A DNA stretch of 64,000 bases. Origin: Janthinobacterium tructae. Lineage in GTDB: Bacteria; Pseudomonadota; Gammaproteobacteria; Burkholderiales; Burkholderiaceae_D. Positions within the stretch are counted from its first letter, which is position 1. Each line of letters starts with the position of its first letter. The notes under the pieces are model-generated. The model saw only the letters and a program-made list of their open reading frames with translations. It searched no databases and had not been told where the DNA came from. A program made the translations under genes and the position numbers. Of this stretch, positions 36,146-46,046 are shown one piece after another. The stretch is from positions 3,100,001-3,164,000 of the forward strand of contig NZ_CP041185.1 of assembly GCF_006517255.1 (NCBI RefSeq), read 5' to 3'.

Positions 36146-37147
36146 TTACTCCGCGTGGTAGGCCGTGACGCGGGCCACTTCGTCTTTCGAGCCGAGGAAC
36201 ACGGGCACGCGCTGGTGCAGCTTGTGCGGGGCGATGTCCATGATGTGCTGCTGGCCGTCGGTGGCCGCGCCGCCGGCCTGTTCGACAATGAAGGCCATCG
36301 GATTCGCTTCGTACATCAGGCGCAGCTTGCCCGGCATCGAGGTATCGCGCAGGTCGGCCGGGTACATGAAGATGCCGCCGCGGTTCAGGATGCGGTGCAC
36401 GTCGGCTACCATCGAAGCGATCCAGCGCATATTGAAGTTGGTGCCGCGCGGGCCCGTGTCGCCGGCCAGCAGTTCGTCGACATAGCGTTTCACGGGCGGA
36501 TGCCAGTGGCGCGCGTTCGACATGTTGATGGCGAACTCCTTCGTCGTTGGCGGAATCTGCATATTGCTTTGCGTGAGGACCCACGAACCCATTTCCCGGT
36601 CCAGGGTGAAGCAGTTCACGCCATTGCCGAAGGTCAGTACCAGCATGGTTTGCGGGCCGTACACGGCGTAGCCGGCGGCAACCTGCTTGGTACCCGCCTG
36701 CATGAAGTCCTGCTCGGTCGGCTGCCCCATGCCCTCCGGCGCCTTGAGGACCGAGAAAATGGTGCCGATCGAGACGTTGACATCGATGTTCGACGAGCCA
36801 TCGAGTGGGTCGAACAGCAGCATGTATTCGCCCTTCGGATAGCGGTTCGGGATCGGGTGGATCGATTCCATTTCTTCCGACGCCATGGCCGCCAGATGGC
36901 CGCCCCATTCGTTCGCTTCGAGCAGGATCTCGTTGGAGATGATGTCGAGCTTTTTCTGCACTTCGCCCTGCACGTTTTCCGTGTCGGCCGTGCCCAGCAC
37001 TTCACCGAGGGCGCCCTTGCCGACGGCGTGGCTAATGGTCTTGCAGGCACGCGCGACGACTTCGATCAGCAGGCGCAGTTCGGCCGGGATGCTGTTGTTC
37101 GAGCGCTGCTCTTCAACCAGGTATTGCGTAAGACTGATGCGTTTCAT
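36146..37147 (-). CDS. fbp: Class 1 fructose-1,6-bisphosphatase
   Basis: 333 residues. The signature [20 protein letters not shown], metal-binding residues in EEME and DPLDG, and the C-terminal [30 protein letters not shown] are diagnostic. It hydrolyses fructose-1,6-bisphosphate to fructose-6-phosphate in gluconeogenesis and the pentose cycle, in the cytoplasm. It is a single gene, transcribed away from the pepN end with two REP palindromes between them. Confidence 0.97.
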   Translation of the reverse strand: MKRISLTQYLVEEQRSNNSIPAELRLLIEVVARACKTISHAVGKGALGEVLGTADTENVQGEVQKKLDIISNEILLEANEWGGHLAAMASEEMESIHPIPNRYPKGEYMLLFDPLDGSSNIDVNVSIGTIFSVLKAPEGMGQPTEQDFMQAGTKQVAAGYAVYGPQTMLVLTFGNGVNCFTLDREMGSWVLTQSNMQIPPTTKEFAINMSNARHWHPPVKRYVDELLAGDTGPRGTNFNMRWIASMVADVHRILNRGGIFMYPADLRDTSMPGKLRLMYEANPMAFIVEQAGGAATDGQQHIMDIAPHKLHQRVPVFLGSKDEVARVTAYHAE

Positions 37148-37198
37148 GAATTCCCTTTGTTGGTTATGTCGTTATTTTAAGTGTCGCGTGCGGTGATT

Positions 37199-37284
37199 GT
37201 CGGCTTACGCGCCGTTGGCGCCAAGCCGACCTACGAAATCATGACGCCGCGTAGGTCGGATTAGCCCGCAGGGCGTAATCCGAC
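37199..37284. repeat. REP doublet between pepN and fbp
   Basis: First palindrome: GTCGGCTT (37199-37206) with AAGCCGAC (37223-37230). Second: GTCGGATTA (37255-37263) with TAATCCGAC (37276-37284), with the inner GCCC and GGGC also pairing. The second matches the arms near 4876 exactly. Paired opposite units are typical of REP clusters. Confidence 0.87.
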
Positions 37285-37290
37285 CTGCCA

Positions 37291-39945
37291 TCAATTCGCC
37301 AGCGCCTTGCTGACGACCTCCATCACGTCATTCGACAAGCTGGCCTGGCCGGCGACTTGTTCCAGCGCGTCGCGCATGTGGCTTTGCAGTGCAGGCACGT
37401 AACGGCGCCAGCGGTCCATCGAGCGCGCCAGGCGGGCGGCCACCTGAGGGTTCAGGGCGTCGAGCGCGATGACTTGCTCGGCCCAGAAAGCGTAGCCGCT
37501 GCCATCCACCGCATGAAACTGCGATGGATTGCCGTTGGTGAAATTGAAGATCAGGCTGCGCGCGCGGTTCGGATTTTTCAAGGTGAAGGCCGGGTGCGCC
37601 ATCAACTGGCGCACGGCTTGCACATCGGTCGTTGGCGCGGCCGCCTGCATGGCGAACCACTTGTCGACCACCAGCGCTTCGTTCTCGAAATCGGCATAGA
37701 AGCTGGTCAACGCCGCCTGCGCATGCGGCTGCGAGCCGGAATGAATCAGTGCCGCCAGCGCCGCGGCGCGGTCGGTCATGTTGCCGGCATTGTCGAACTG
37801 CAGCCGCGCCAGGTCCAGCTCCGCCGCCCCGGGCGCGATCAACAGATACGACAGGGCCAGGTTTTTCAGTGCCCGCTTGCCGGCCGACAGGGCGTCAGGG
37901 CTGTACTCGCCCGGCGTCTGGTTGGCGTGGTATTGCGCCAGCAATTCGGGCTTCAAGGCTGCCGCGATGGTCGTGCGCATGAACTGGCGCGCCGCGTGGA
38001 TCGCCTGCGGATCGACTTGCGCCATGCGCTCGGCGATGATGGTTTCCGACGGCAGGATCAGGGCCAGCTCGCGGAAGGCAGGATCGAGCGTGTCGTCGGC
38101 CAGCAAGGCGCGCTGCGCGGCGATGAAGGTCTCGTCCAGCACCAGGGGCTCGCCGGCGGCGACGGCGCCCGTGAGTTTCAGCAGACGTTCCATGGCCAGG
38201 CGCTGGCCCGCTTCCCAGCGGTTGACGGGATCGCTGTCGTGACGGAACAGGTGCAGCAGCTGCGCATCGGTATAGTCGTACTCCAGCACCACGGGCGCGG
38301 AAAAGTCGCGCAGCAGCGATGGCACGGGGACTTCCCCAACCTGGGTGAAGCGGAAGGTCTGCGACGCCTCGGTCAATTCCAGCACGACGCTGGTGGCGCC
38401 ATTCGATGCCACGCCGTCCACATGCAGCGGCAGGTCGCGGCCGTCCGCTGCCAGCAAGCCGACGGTGACGGGAATGTGGAATGGCAGTTTTTTCGGCTGG
38501 CCCGGCGTGGCGGGGCAGCTTTGCGCCAGCGTCAGTTCGAACGTCTGGCTGGCGGCGTCGTAGCGCGTGGAAGCCGTCACCACCGGCGTGCCGGCCTGGC
38601 TGTACCAGCGCTCGAACTGGCTGAAATCGCGGCCATTCGCGTCCGCCATGGCGGCTCGGAAGTCGTCGCACTGCACCGCCTGGCCATCGTGACGCGCGAA
38701 GTACAGGTCCATGCCCTTGCGGAAGCCGTCGCGGCCCACCAGGGTCTGATACATGCGCACCACTTCGGCGCCTTTTTCGTAGATGGTGACCGTGTAAAAA
38801 TTATTGATCTCGACGAAGGAATCGGGACGCACGGGATGCGCCATCGGGCCCGCGTCTTCGGGGAACTGCGCCTGGCGCAAGGTGCGCACCTGATCGATGC
38901 GGGTGACGGCGCGGCCCGTGTCGGTGCCGATCATGTCGGCCGAGAATTCCTGGTCGCGAAATACCGTCAAGCCTTCCTTCAGCGACAGCTGGAACCAGTC
39001 GCGGCACGTCACGCGGTTGCCCGTCCAGTTATGGAAGTACTCGTGGCCCACCACCGCCTCGATGCCGGCGTAATCGACGTCGGTCGCCACGCGCGAATTG
39101 GCCAGCACGTACTTGGTATTGAAAATATTCAAACCCTTGTTTTCCATGGCGCCCATGTTGAAATCGCCCACGGCGACGATCATGAAGCGGTCCAGGTCCA
39201 GCTCCAGGCCGAAGCGCTCCTCGTCCCAGCGGATCGAGTTTTTCAGCGACTGCATGGCGTAGTCGGTTTTATCGAGGTTGCCCTCTTCCACCCACACCTG
39301 CAGCAGCACTTCGCGGCCGGACTTGAGCCTGTAATGCTCTTCCTGGCACACCAGGCGCGCCGCCACCAGGGCGAACAAATAGGACGGTTTCTTGAACGGG
39401 TCTTCCCACTTGGCGTAATGGCGGCCGTCACCGAGGTCGCCCTCTTCGATCAGGTTGCCGTTCGATAGCAACACCGGATACTTGTCCTTGTCGGCGCGCA
39501 GCATGACGGTGTACCTGGCCATCACGTCCGGGCGGTCCGGGAAGAAGGTGATGCGGCGAAAACCTTCCGCTTCGCACTGCGTGAAGAAGTTATGGTTCGA
39601 CACATACAGGCCGGACAACGAGGTGTTGTCCTGTGGCGCCAGCACGGTCTCGATCTCGAGCAGCACGTCGTCCGGTGCCTTGGGAATGGTCAGCATGCCG
39701 GCCGTCAGCTTGTACTGCGACGGTTTCAGCAGCTTGCCATTCAGGCGTACTTGCACCAGCTCAATGTGTTCGCCGTGCAATTCGATGCTGCGACTGGTAC
39801 TGGCGGGGTTGTGGCGCATGTGGATCCGGCTCGCCACCACTGTGCGGGCGGGATCAAGATCGAAACCAAGTTCGACGCTGTCGACCAGGAAGCTGGGCGG
39901 CGTGTAATCTTTGCGGTAAATCGTCTGAGGGCTGTCTGTGCGCAT
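37291..39945 (-). CDS. pepN: Aminopeptidase N
   Basis: 884 residues from the ATG at 39945, close to E. coli PepN (870). It has the exopeptidase motif GAMEN (MGAMENKGLNIFN) and the zinc site HEYFH with the downstream Glu in LSLKEGLTVFRDQEFSAD. The C-terminal helical domain is present. It is a cytoplasmic broad-specificity M1 aminopeptidase. It differs from the secreted M1 gene at 10646, which has a signal peptide and HEVGH. A longer open frame upstream is a shadow. Confidence 0.96.
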   Translation of the reverse strand: MRTDSPQTIYRKDYTPPSFLVDSVELGFDLDPARTVVASRIHMRHNPASTSRSIELHGEHIELVQVRLNGKLLKPSQYKLTAGMLTIPKAPDDVLLEIETVLAPQDNTSLSGLYVSNHNFFTQCEAEGFRRITFFPDRPDVMARYTVMLRADKDKYPVLLSNGNLIEEGDLGDGRHYAKWEDPFKKPSYLFALVAARLVCQEEHYRLKSGREVLLQVWVEEGNLDKTDYAMQSLKNSIRWDEERFGLELDLDRFMIVAVGDFNMGAMENKGLNIFNTKYVLANSRVATDVDYAGIEAVVGHEYFHNWTGNRVTCRDWFQLSLKEGLTVFRDQEFSADMIGTDTGRAVTRIDQVRTLRQAQFPEDAGPMAHPVRPDSFVEINNFYTVTIYEKGAEVVRMYQTLVGRDGFRKGMDLYFARHDGQAVQCDDFRAAMADANGRDFSQFERWYSQAGTPVVTASTRYDAASQTFELTLAQSCPATPGQPKKLPFHIPVTVGLLAADGRDLPLHVDGVASNGATSVVLELTEASQTFRFTQVGEVPVPSLLRDFSAPVVLEYDYTDAQLLHLFRHDSDPVNRWEAGQRLAMERLLKLTGAVAAGEPLVLDETFIAAQRALLADDTLDPAFRELALILPSETIIAERMAQVDPQAIHAARQFMRTTIAAALKPELLAQYHANQTPGEYSPDALSAGKRALKNLALSYLLIAPGAAELDLARLQFDNAGNMTDRAAALAALIHSGSQPHAQAALTSFYADFENEALVVDKWFAMQAAAPTTDVQAVRQLMAHPAFTLKNPNRARSLIFNFTNGNPSQFHAVDGSGYAFWAEQVIALDALNPQVAARLARSMDRWRRYVPALQSHMRDALEQVAGQASLSNDVMEVVSKALAN

Positions 39946-40142
39946 AGGGAATGGGTGGGAGCGGAGGCAAAAGCCTATTTTACCAACACCAGCCCCCCGA
40001 TAGTCGCGATTCAGCTCAGGAATGTTGGATTCCCTTACACGCCGACATACCAGGTAACATTCTGTAATAATGCATGGAAACAAATAGAACTATTCTTATA
40101 ATACTAAGCGATGAATTGCGTCTACTAACAGGAGATCATGCA

Positions 40143-40772
40143 ATGAAACGATATCTCACCATCATGATGGCCGCATTGACCGTGTTGCTGACCGGATGCG
40201 CCACCACCATACGCAGCGATGTGACCGTCTTCCACGAGTGGCCTGCGCAATTGCAAGACAAATCGTATGCGTTTGAAGCGCCAGCGGCGGAAAACGACAC
40301 GCTGGAATACCGCAGCTACCAGAACCTGGTGCGCGCGGAACTGGCCAAGCACGGCTTCGGCGAAGCTTCCGGCCCTGCGGCAGCCAATTTGCGTGTGGCG
40401 ATGCAGTTTTCCACCGTCGACTATCCTGAGCGCGTGCTGCAAGCCACCGATCCATTCTGGTATGGCCCTGGCTACTGGCCCGGCCGCTACGGCTATCGCT
40501 ACGGCGCATGGCCAGGCTATGGCCGCTTTGGCTACAACCCCTACTGGTATGGTCCGATGGATGTCGAAGAAAGCGTGCGCCATAAGTACGAGCGCGAATT
40601 GCGCGTGACGATCAATGACCGCAGCGGCAAGAAACTGTACGACGTGACCGTGCAATCGACCAGCAACAAGCGCGCCACGTCGCAAGTGATGCCGGCCATG
40701 GTAGCGAGCGCCTTTGCGGACTTCCCCGGTCAGAGCGGCGTGCCGCGCAAGGTCGAAGTCAAAATAGAGTAA
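40143..40772 (+). CDS. DUF4136 lipoprotein
   Basis: 209 residues from the ATG at 40143, with GGAGA upstream. The lipobox is LTGC (residue 19). The mature part begins TTIRSDVTVFHEWP and includes SYAFEAPAAENDTLEYRSYQNLVRAELAKHGF, the DUF4136 pattern. The central segment is extraordinarily rich in Tyr, Gly, Trp and Pro (from DPFWYGPGYWPG to NPYWYGPMD), and there is a tail of beta strands (RELRVTINDRSGKKLYDVTVQS). It is an outer-membrane-associated lipoprotein of unknown role, followed by a terminator. Confidence 0.85.
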   Translation: MKRYLTIMMAALTVLLTGCATTIRSDVTVFHEWPAQLQDKSYAFEAPAAENDTLEYRSYQNLVRAELAKHGFGEASGPAAANLRVAMQFSTVDYPERVLQATDPFWYGPGYWPGRYGYRYGAWPGYGRFGYNPYWYGPMDVEESVRHKYERELRVTINDRSGKKLYDVTVQSTSNKRATSQVMPAMVASAFADFPGQSGVPRKVEVKIE

Positions 40773-40790
40773 TGGCGTGACACTACAAAA

Positions 40791-40827
40791 AACCGGCTGG
40801 TGCAGCAATGCGCCAGCCGGTTTTTTT
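40791..40827. terminator. Bidirectional terminator
   Basis: AACCGGCTGG (40791-40800) and CCAGCCGGTT (40813-40822) are perfect inverses with a 12-base loop, preceded by an A-run and followed by a T-run. It ends the DUF4136 gene and, on the other strand, the quinone oxidoreductase/small membrane protein transcript. Confidence 0.9.
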
Positions 40828-40831
40828 ATGC

Positions 40832-40951
40832 CTACGAGTAATATGCCTCGGCGGCAAAGGTGAGCACGCCGATCAGCGCCACTGCCAACACCAGCACGAT
40901 CAGCAGGCGGCCGAATTTCGGCGTGCCGTCGTTTCCGCTGCCGCCGCTCAT
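40832..40951 (-). CDS. 39-residue membrane protein coupled to quinone oxidoreductase
   Basis: The start codon overlaps the stop of the quinone oxidoreductase gene (ATGA), and the frame ends after 39 residues: MSGGSGNDGTPKFGRLLIVL followed by VLAVALIGVLTFAAEAYYS. The first 13 residues are polar and the rest is one hydrophobic helix. The codon bias matches its neighbours, and the stop lies just before the terminator, so the gene fills the gap exactly. Function is unknown. Confidence 0.65.
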   Translation of the reverse strand: MSGGSGNDGTPKFGRLLIVLVLAVALIGVLTFAAEAYYS

Positions 40952-41937
40952 GGCACGATGATGGTCGAGCCGGTGGTCTTGCGCCCTTCCAGGTCCGTGT
41001 GCGCCTGGGCGATATGGGCCAGATTGTAGCGCTGGTTGATCTCGATTTTGACTTCGCCGCTGCTGACGACGCCGAACAGCGAGGCAGCCATCTCTTCCAG
41101 GTTCGCGCGGTTCGACGCATAGCTGAACAGAGCGGGACGCGTGATGAAGAGCGAACCGCGCGACGCCAGCTCGGACAGGGTAAACGCCGGCACGGGGCCG
41201 GAAGCGTTGCCGAAGCTGACCATCATGCCCAGCGGCGCCAGACAGTCGAGCGAGCCCGTAAACGTATCCTTGCCGATGGAATCGTAGACGACAGAAACGC
41301 CCTTGCCGCCCGTGATCTCGCGCACGCGCTCGACGAAGTTTTCCGTGTTGTAGTTGATGACGTGGGCCGCGCCATGCGCCTTGGCCAGCGCCGCCTTTTC
41401 ATCGGAGCCGGCCGTGCCGATCAGATTTACGCCCAGCACCTTGGCCCACTGGCAGGCGATCAAGCCCACGCCGCCCGCCGCCGCGTGAAACAGGATGGTA
41501 TCGCCCGCCTTCAGCGCCACCGTGCGGTGGAACAGGTATTGCACCGTCAAGCCTTGCAGCATCATGGCGGCGGCCGTATCGAAAGCGATGCGCTCGGGCA
41601 GCGCCAGCAGCAGGGCGGCCGGCAAGTTGCGCTGCTGCGCATACGCGCCATTGATGCGCGCCGCATACGCCACCCGGTCGCCCACCTTGACTTCCGTGAC
41701 GCCCTCGCCCACCGCCTCGACGATGCCAGCGCCCTCGACGCCGAGGCCATTGGGCAGCGGCTGCGGATACAGGCCCGAGCGGAAATACACGTCGATGAAA
41801 TTGAGGCCGATGGCCTCGTGTTTCACGCGCGCTTCGCCGGGGCCGGGCGGCGGCAGTTCCACATCCACGTATTCCATCACTTCCGGGCCGCCCACGCGCT
41901 GTACGCGGATGGCCTTGGTGGTAATCGTTGCGCTCAT
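40948..41937 (-). CDS. NADPH:quinone oxidoreductase, zinc-type alcohol dehydrogenase family
   Basis: 329 residues. The ATG at 41937 lies 7 bases after AAGGAG, whereas the ATG at 41943 lies almost on top of that site. The sequence from IRVQRVGGPEVMEYV through GLNFIDVYFRSGLYP, LVQ-type LQGLTVQYLF and FHAAAGGVGLIACQWAKVLG is the QorA pattern with a glycine-rich NADPH site. No zinc ligands are visible. It reduces quinones by NADPH in the cytoplasm. It lies 23 bases downstream of mgsA. Confidence 0.93.
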   Translation of the reverse strand: MSATITTKAIRVQRVGGPEVMEYVDVELPPPGPGEARVKHEAIGLNFIDVYFRSGLYPQPLPNGLGVEGAGIVEAVGEGVTEVKVGDRVAYAARINGAYAQQRNLPAALLLALPERIAFDTAAAMMLQGLTVQYLFHRTVALKAGDTILFHAAAGGVGLIACQWAKVLGVNLIGTAGSDEKAALAKAHGAAHVINYNTENFVERVREITGGKGVSVVYDSIGKDTFTGSLDCLAPLGMMVSFGNASGPVPAFTLSELASRGSLFITRPALFSYASNRANLEEMAASLFGVVSSGEVKIEINQRYNLAHIAQAHTDLEGRKTTGSTIIVP

Positions 41938-41960
41938 GCTCATCTCCTTGTCTGGGTGAA

Positions 41961-42350
41961 TCAGGCGGCAGCAACGGCCAGCGCCTGCAGCTGCGACAGC
42001 ACCAGGTGCGCCGACGACAGATTCGTCGCGCACGCCACGTTGTGCACGTCGCAGGCGCGCACCAGGGCATTGATGTCCGGCTCGTGCGGCTGCGGCGTCA
42101 TCGGGTCGCGCAGGAAGATCACGCAATCGATCAAGCCTTCCACCAACAGCGAGCCGATCTGCAAGTCGCCGCCGAACGGACCCGAATGCTTGCGCTCCAC
42201 TTGCAAGCCCAGCTCGTTGATCAGGCGGCCGCCCGTGGTGCCCGTGGCCGACAGTTCGCAACCCTTCAAAAAGTCCAGGTATTCGCCCGCCAGGGTAATC
42301 ATGTCATCTTTTTTCTTGTCGTGGGCAATCAGGGCGATGCGTGTTTTCAT
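41961..42350 (-). CDS. mgsA: Methylglyoxal synthase
   Basis: 129 residues. The blocks [37 protein letters not shown] and [35 protein letters not shown] are the family signature, with the catalytic Asp in GGD. It converts dihydroxyacetone phosphate to methylglyoxal when phosphate is short. It is cytoplasmic. It is upstream of and close to qor, which could help remove reactive carbonyl or quinone products; that link is inference. Confidence 0.95.
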   Translation of the reverse strand: MKTRIALIAHDKKKDDMITLAGEYLDFLKGCELSATGTTGGRLINELGLQVERKHSGPFGGDLQIGSLLVEGLIDCVIFLRDPMTPQPHEPDINALVRACDVHNVACATNLSSAHLVLSQLQALAVAAA

Positions 42351-42379
42351 GTTGAGAGCATTTTCAGTGAGTGGGGGAA

Positions 42380-43300
42380 TTATTTCTTTTTCGACAGCAA
42401 GTAAATACCGGCCAATACCAAGCTGGTGCCAGCCAGTTGCCAGTTGGTGATCGGTTCATCGAGAATCATGGCGCCCAGGAACAGGGTCGACACGGGGCCG
42501 ATCATGCCCGCCTGCGAGGCGACGGGCGCGCCGATGCGTTCGACGGCGATCATCGTCATGAAGACGGGCATTACCGTGCAAAAGATACCATTGAGCAAAG
42601 ACAGGCCATACACGGGCATGGGCTGGATCAGCAGCTCGACGGGGCGCAGGATGAAAAACTGGGCGATGCAGGCAAAGCTGGCCACGCACATCGCGTAGGA
42701 AACGAGCCGCATGGAGCCGATGCGTTTCACCAGTTCGCCGGAACCGAGCAGATACACGGCATACGAACAGGCCGAGCCCAGCACCAGGGTAGAGCCCAGC
42801 GCCACATTGCTGGCGCCGCCCTGCAAGTCATGCACGAACACCAGCACGATGCCGCAATACGAGGTGAGCAAGGCCAGCCACTGCAGGCGGCTGATGCTTT
42901 GCTTGAAGTACACGGTGGTAATCAGCAGCACGAAGGTGGGCGTGAGAAACAGGATCAGCCGCTCCAGGCCCACGGAAATATATTGCAGGCCCAGGAAGTC
43001 CAGATAGCTGGACAGGTAGTAGCCGACGAGGCCCAGCCCGACCAGGCGCCAGCGGTCGCTGGTCGACAGTGGCGGCTCCGTGCGCATCTTCCACCAGGCG
43101 ATGACGGCGAACACGGGCAGAGAGAAAATCATCCTGAAGGCGATCAGGGTGACGGCGTCGATCTGGTAGCGGTACAGCAGCTTGGCGACGATGGCCTTGG
43201 TGGAAAACAGCACCGCCCCGCCCACGGCGATGGCCAAGCCACCGAGGTAGACGGAACGGGGAAGCGAAGATGGGGATGCTTGCGGGGAACTGGAGCTCAT
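42380..43300 (-). CDS. EamA/DMT-family exporter
   Basis: 306 residues from the ATG at 43300, with ten hydrophobic helices in two homologous halves (e.g. [26 protein letters not shown] and [26 protein letters not shown]). The motif [20 protein letters not shown] closes the second half. It is a drug/metabolite transporter of unknown substrate in the inner membrane. Upstream of the ATG lies TTACAAT close to the start and no clear ribosome-binding site, so a leaderless message is possible. Confidence 0.87.
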   Translation of the reverse strand: MSSSSPQASPSSLPRSVYLGGLAIAVGGAVLFSTKAIVAKLLYRYQIDAVTLIAFRMIFSLPVFAVIAWWKMRTEPPLSTSDRWRLVGLGLVGYYLSSYLDFLGLQYISVGLERLILFLTPTFVLLITTVYFKQSISRLQWLALLTSYCGIVLVFVHDLQGGASNVALGSTLVLGSACSYAVYLLGSGELVKRIGSMRLVSYAMCVASFACIAQFFILRPVELLIQPMPVYGLSLLNGIFCTVMPVFMTMIAVERIGAPVASQAGMIGPVSTLFLGAMILDEPITNWQLAGTSLVLAGIYLLSKKK

Positions 43301-43368
43301 GCCCAGATTGTAAGGCAAAAACCAAAGGCGGCTGCAACGCCCATACCGTTGGCGCAGGCCGGGCGTAG

Positions 43369-43398
43369 GTCGGGTTAGCCCAAAGGGCGTAACCCGAC
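43369..43398. repeat. REP-type palindrome
   Basis: GTCGGGTTA (43369-43377) and TAACCCGAC (43390-43398) are perfect inverses with an inner GCCC/GGGC stem. One base differs in each arm from the copies near 4876 and 37255, and both changes are compensated, so the fold is conserved. It sits between two minus-strand genes. Confidence 0.85.
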
Positions 43399-43418
43399 AA
43401 CACCACCATTACCCGCCT

Positions 43419-45902
43419 TTACGCCACCACCACCGCCGCCGCACCCGCCGTCACCGTGGCCGTCGTCACGCGCGCAATCACGTTACTTGGTGCCGCCGTG
43501 CCGATCAGTTTATTCACTTGCTTGAACTGCGCCACCAGCTTGCCAGGCGTCAAGGTGACCACCGTGTAGCCCTGCGCATCCGTATTCAGATGCTTGATCC
43601 ACGGGTTGTTGCCCAGGCCGGACAATTGCTGCGCCAGGCCCAGCAAAGTCGTGCTGAAGTCGGTACTTGCTTTCAAGCCCGCCTGCACGGCAACGACCGT
43701 CGCGTCGAGCTGCGCTTCCGGCACGCCCTTGGCGGCCAGCGCGCCGCGCAGCTGCACGCGCAGTTGTTCCAGCAGGCTGTCGACGGTGGGCGCCGCCTTG
43801 CCCATGGTGTAGTCGAGCAGGTTGACGTCGAGATTGACCGTGCCCAGGCCCGTGACGGGAATGGCCAGCGGGTAGCTGACGAGGGTGCCGATGTCGCCCA
43901 TGGCGCCGGCAGCCGACTTCAGGTAGCTGAAGAAGGAATCCGAACTGACGCCGGCCGACACCAGGTCGACCATCACGGGCGTGCCACCGCCAGCGGCGTC
44001 GAAATCGTCGCTGACGGTGCCGGCAAAAAACGAGTGGATATCGCCGGTCAGCGCCACCACGTTGCCGATGGCATTGTTTTTCAGGTGCGCCATCAGGTTC
44101 TTGCGTTCGCTGTTGTAGCCATCCCACTGGTCGCAATTGAGCAGGAAACGCGTGAAGAACGGCGCCAGCGCCGCTTGCTGGCCGGAAGCGGCGACAAAGC
44201 CCGAGGCGGCGCCCTTGGCCTGCACGTCGGGCTTGATCCAGCCGAAGGCAATCACTTGCGCGGCGGCGGCCGGTGAGCCGCTGTTGTAGGCGGTCACCGT
44301 GATGCCGGCCTGGGCCGCGCTCAAGCCGGCGCCCACGGCTGCGGCGCCCTGCGCGCTGGCATTGGTGGCGGCACCGGCAATCGCCATGGCCGCCGCCTGC
44401 GCCACGGTCGTCGATGCACCCGCCGTCGAAGCGGCCACGATGGCGCAGGCCAGCGGCACGCTGCCGCCCACCAAAGGCAGGGTGCTGGCGATGGCCTTGC
44501 CTACGTTAGCCATGGCGCTCAACGCCAGCAAGGTGGCAATCGCATCCGTGCCATTCAGGCCCATGCGCAGCAGCGACACTTCATTGCCCCACAGCTTCCA
44601 GGTCGACGTGGCCGCCTTCATCTTGCTTTTCCACCAGTCGCGCTGGATCGTGCCCAGCATGCCGACGGCCGCCAGCGGGTCCGTGCCGGCTTTCGTGGCG
44701 GCCGCCATCTTCTGCCCTTCCACGCTGTCGAACAGCGCTTGCGGCACCAGGTAGCGGCTGCCGATGCTGCCCAGCGGCTTGCCCGTGGCCGGGTTGATGG
44801 TCGACTCGGCAATCGCATGGTCGGCGCGGTACAGGCGCTCGTCCGTCATCACCAGCTGCATCAGTTTGCCGAACTGGAAATCGCGGTAAATCTGGATATT
44901 CTGGAACGTTGTCGCGGCGCTATCGAAGGTGACGTCGGCCGGCATGTATTCGAACCAGGCCTGGTTGGCGCTGCGCCGGCGCGCCGGCTGGTGCAAATCG
45001 CTGCCGTCGGCGGCCACGATGCCTTCATAGGTGGAAGCGTCCTGCCAGGCATCGTCCGTAAACTCATGGTCGTCCCAGATGGCGATGAAGGCGAAGCGCT
45101 CGTGCACGGCCTGCAGGCGGGTATCGGTGCGATATTTCTTGTACAGGTAGCGGTAGTCGGCCACCGTGGTCGCGTACTTGGCGCCCGCGCTGCCGCTCTT
45201 GAACGTGCCATCGGGCAATTTCAGCTGGTCGTGGCGGCTTTCCACGGCGCCGCTCTGGAAGGCTTCGCCCACCGTTTCATAGATGTAATCTCCCAGGTGG
45301 ACGATGAAATCGAGCGTTTCATTGGCGGCGATGTGCGACAGCGCGCCCCAGTGGTTGATGCTCCAGTCCTGGCACGTCAGGTAGGCGAACTGCAGCTGCG
45401 ATACGTCGGCCGTGGCGGCGGGCGCCGTCTTGAAGCGGCCCACGTTCGAGCGCACGTCGCCGGCGATGAACTGGTAAAAATACACCTGGCCCGGCTGCAA
45501 GCCCGTTACCTTGTGGCGCAGGGTATTGTCGAAATCGGCTTTCAGCGGCAGCTTGGCGTCGACGATGGGCGTGCCGGCCAGGGCCGTGTTGCCGCCCAAG
45601 GCAGCCGTATTGTCGCTGGCGCTGACGATCAGGCGCACGGCCACGTCGGACTTGCCGGTCACGGCGGGCGCGACGGCGTCGAAACTGGCGGGCACGACGC
45701 GCGTCCACAGCATGGCGCTGTCGGCGCGCGGATCACCCGAGGCCACGCTTTGCGGGAATTTCCAGTCGCTGCCCGAGGCCAGCGGCACGCCAGGATCGCT
45801 GTAATCGGTGCTGCCGCAGGCGGCGAGGCCGACGGTGGCCACCGACACGGTAATAAAGCCACCCAATTTCAGAAATTGCCGCCTGTCCATTTGACTTGCC
45901 AT
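43419..45902 (-). CDS. phoD: PhoD-like alkaline phosphatase, unusually long
   Basis: 827 residues, well above the usual 500-550. A twin-arginine signal (DRRQFLKLGGF) with LAAC shows Tat export. Metal-binding motifs are intact: HLGDYIYE (202-209), WDDHEF (276-281) and LTGDIHSFF (618-626). Between WKLWGNEVSLLRM (436-447) and CDQWDGYNSER (590-600), which are normally close, lies a 140-residue Ala/Gly-rich insertion. A second extra block of about 80 residues lies before NPWIKHLNTDAQGY. It hydrolyses phosphodi- or monoesters outside the cytoplasm. It is a single gene. Confidence 0.9.
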   Translation of the reverse strand: MASQMDRRQFLKLGGFITVSVATVGLAACGSTDYSDPGVPLASGSDWKFPQSVASGDPRADSAMLWTRVVPASFDAVAPAVTGKSDVAVRLIVSASDNTAALGGNTALAGTPIVDAKLPLKADFDNTLRHKVTGLQPGQVYFYQFIAGDVRSNVGRFKTAPAATADVSQLQFAYLTCQDWSINHWGALSHIAANETLDFIVHLGDYIYETVGEAFQSGAVESRHDQLKLPDGTFKSGSAGAKYATTVADYRYLYKKYRTDTRLQAVHERFAFIAIWDDHEFTDDAWQDASTYEGIVAADGSDLHQPARRRSANQAWFEYMPADVTFDSAATTFQNIQIYRDFQFGKLMQLVMTDERLYRADHAIAESTINPATGKPLGSIGSRYLVPQALFDSVEGQKMAAATKAGTDPLAAVGMLGTIQRDWWKSKMKAATSTWKLWGNEVSLLRMGLNGTDAIATLLALSAMANVGKAIASTLPLVGGSVPLACAIVAASTAGASTTVAQAAAMAIAGAATNASAQGAAAVGAGLSAAQAGITVTAYNSGSPAAAAQVIAFGWIKPDVQAKGAASGFVAASGQQAALAPFFTRFLLNCDQWDGYNSERKNLMAHLKNNAIGNVVALTGDIHSFFAGTVSDDFDAAGGGTPVMVDLVSAGVSSDSFFSYLKSAAGAMGDIGTLVSYPLAIPVTGLGTVNLDVNLLDYTMGKAAPTVDSLLEQLRVQLRGALAAKGVPEAQLDATVVAVQAGLKASTDFSTTLLGLAQQLSGLGNNPWIKHLNTDAQGYTVVTLTPGKLVAQFKQVNKLIGTAAPSNVIARVTTATVTAGAAAVVVA

Positions 45903-46046
45903 GATGTCGCGCCCTCGATATGGTGAAAGCGCGTCACTTTAGCAACAGATTGTGTCATCCTGATGACGGGGCCATGCCGCTTGGCCGGGGGCCGATATGC
46001 TAAAATGTCGGCCACAATTGAACACCTAGTCTAAGGAAGATTCGAC

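Noticed and set aside
41938..42261. N-terminal extension of the quinone oxidoreductase
   Set aside because: It is a shadow of the mgsA gene in another frame; the proper ribosome-binding site lies before the ATG at 41937.
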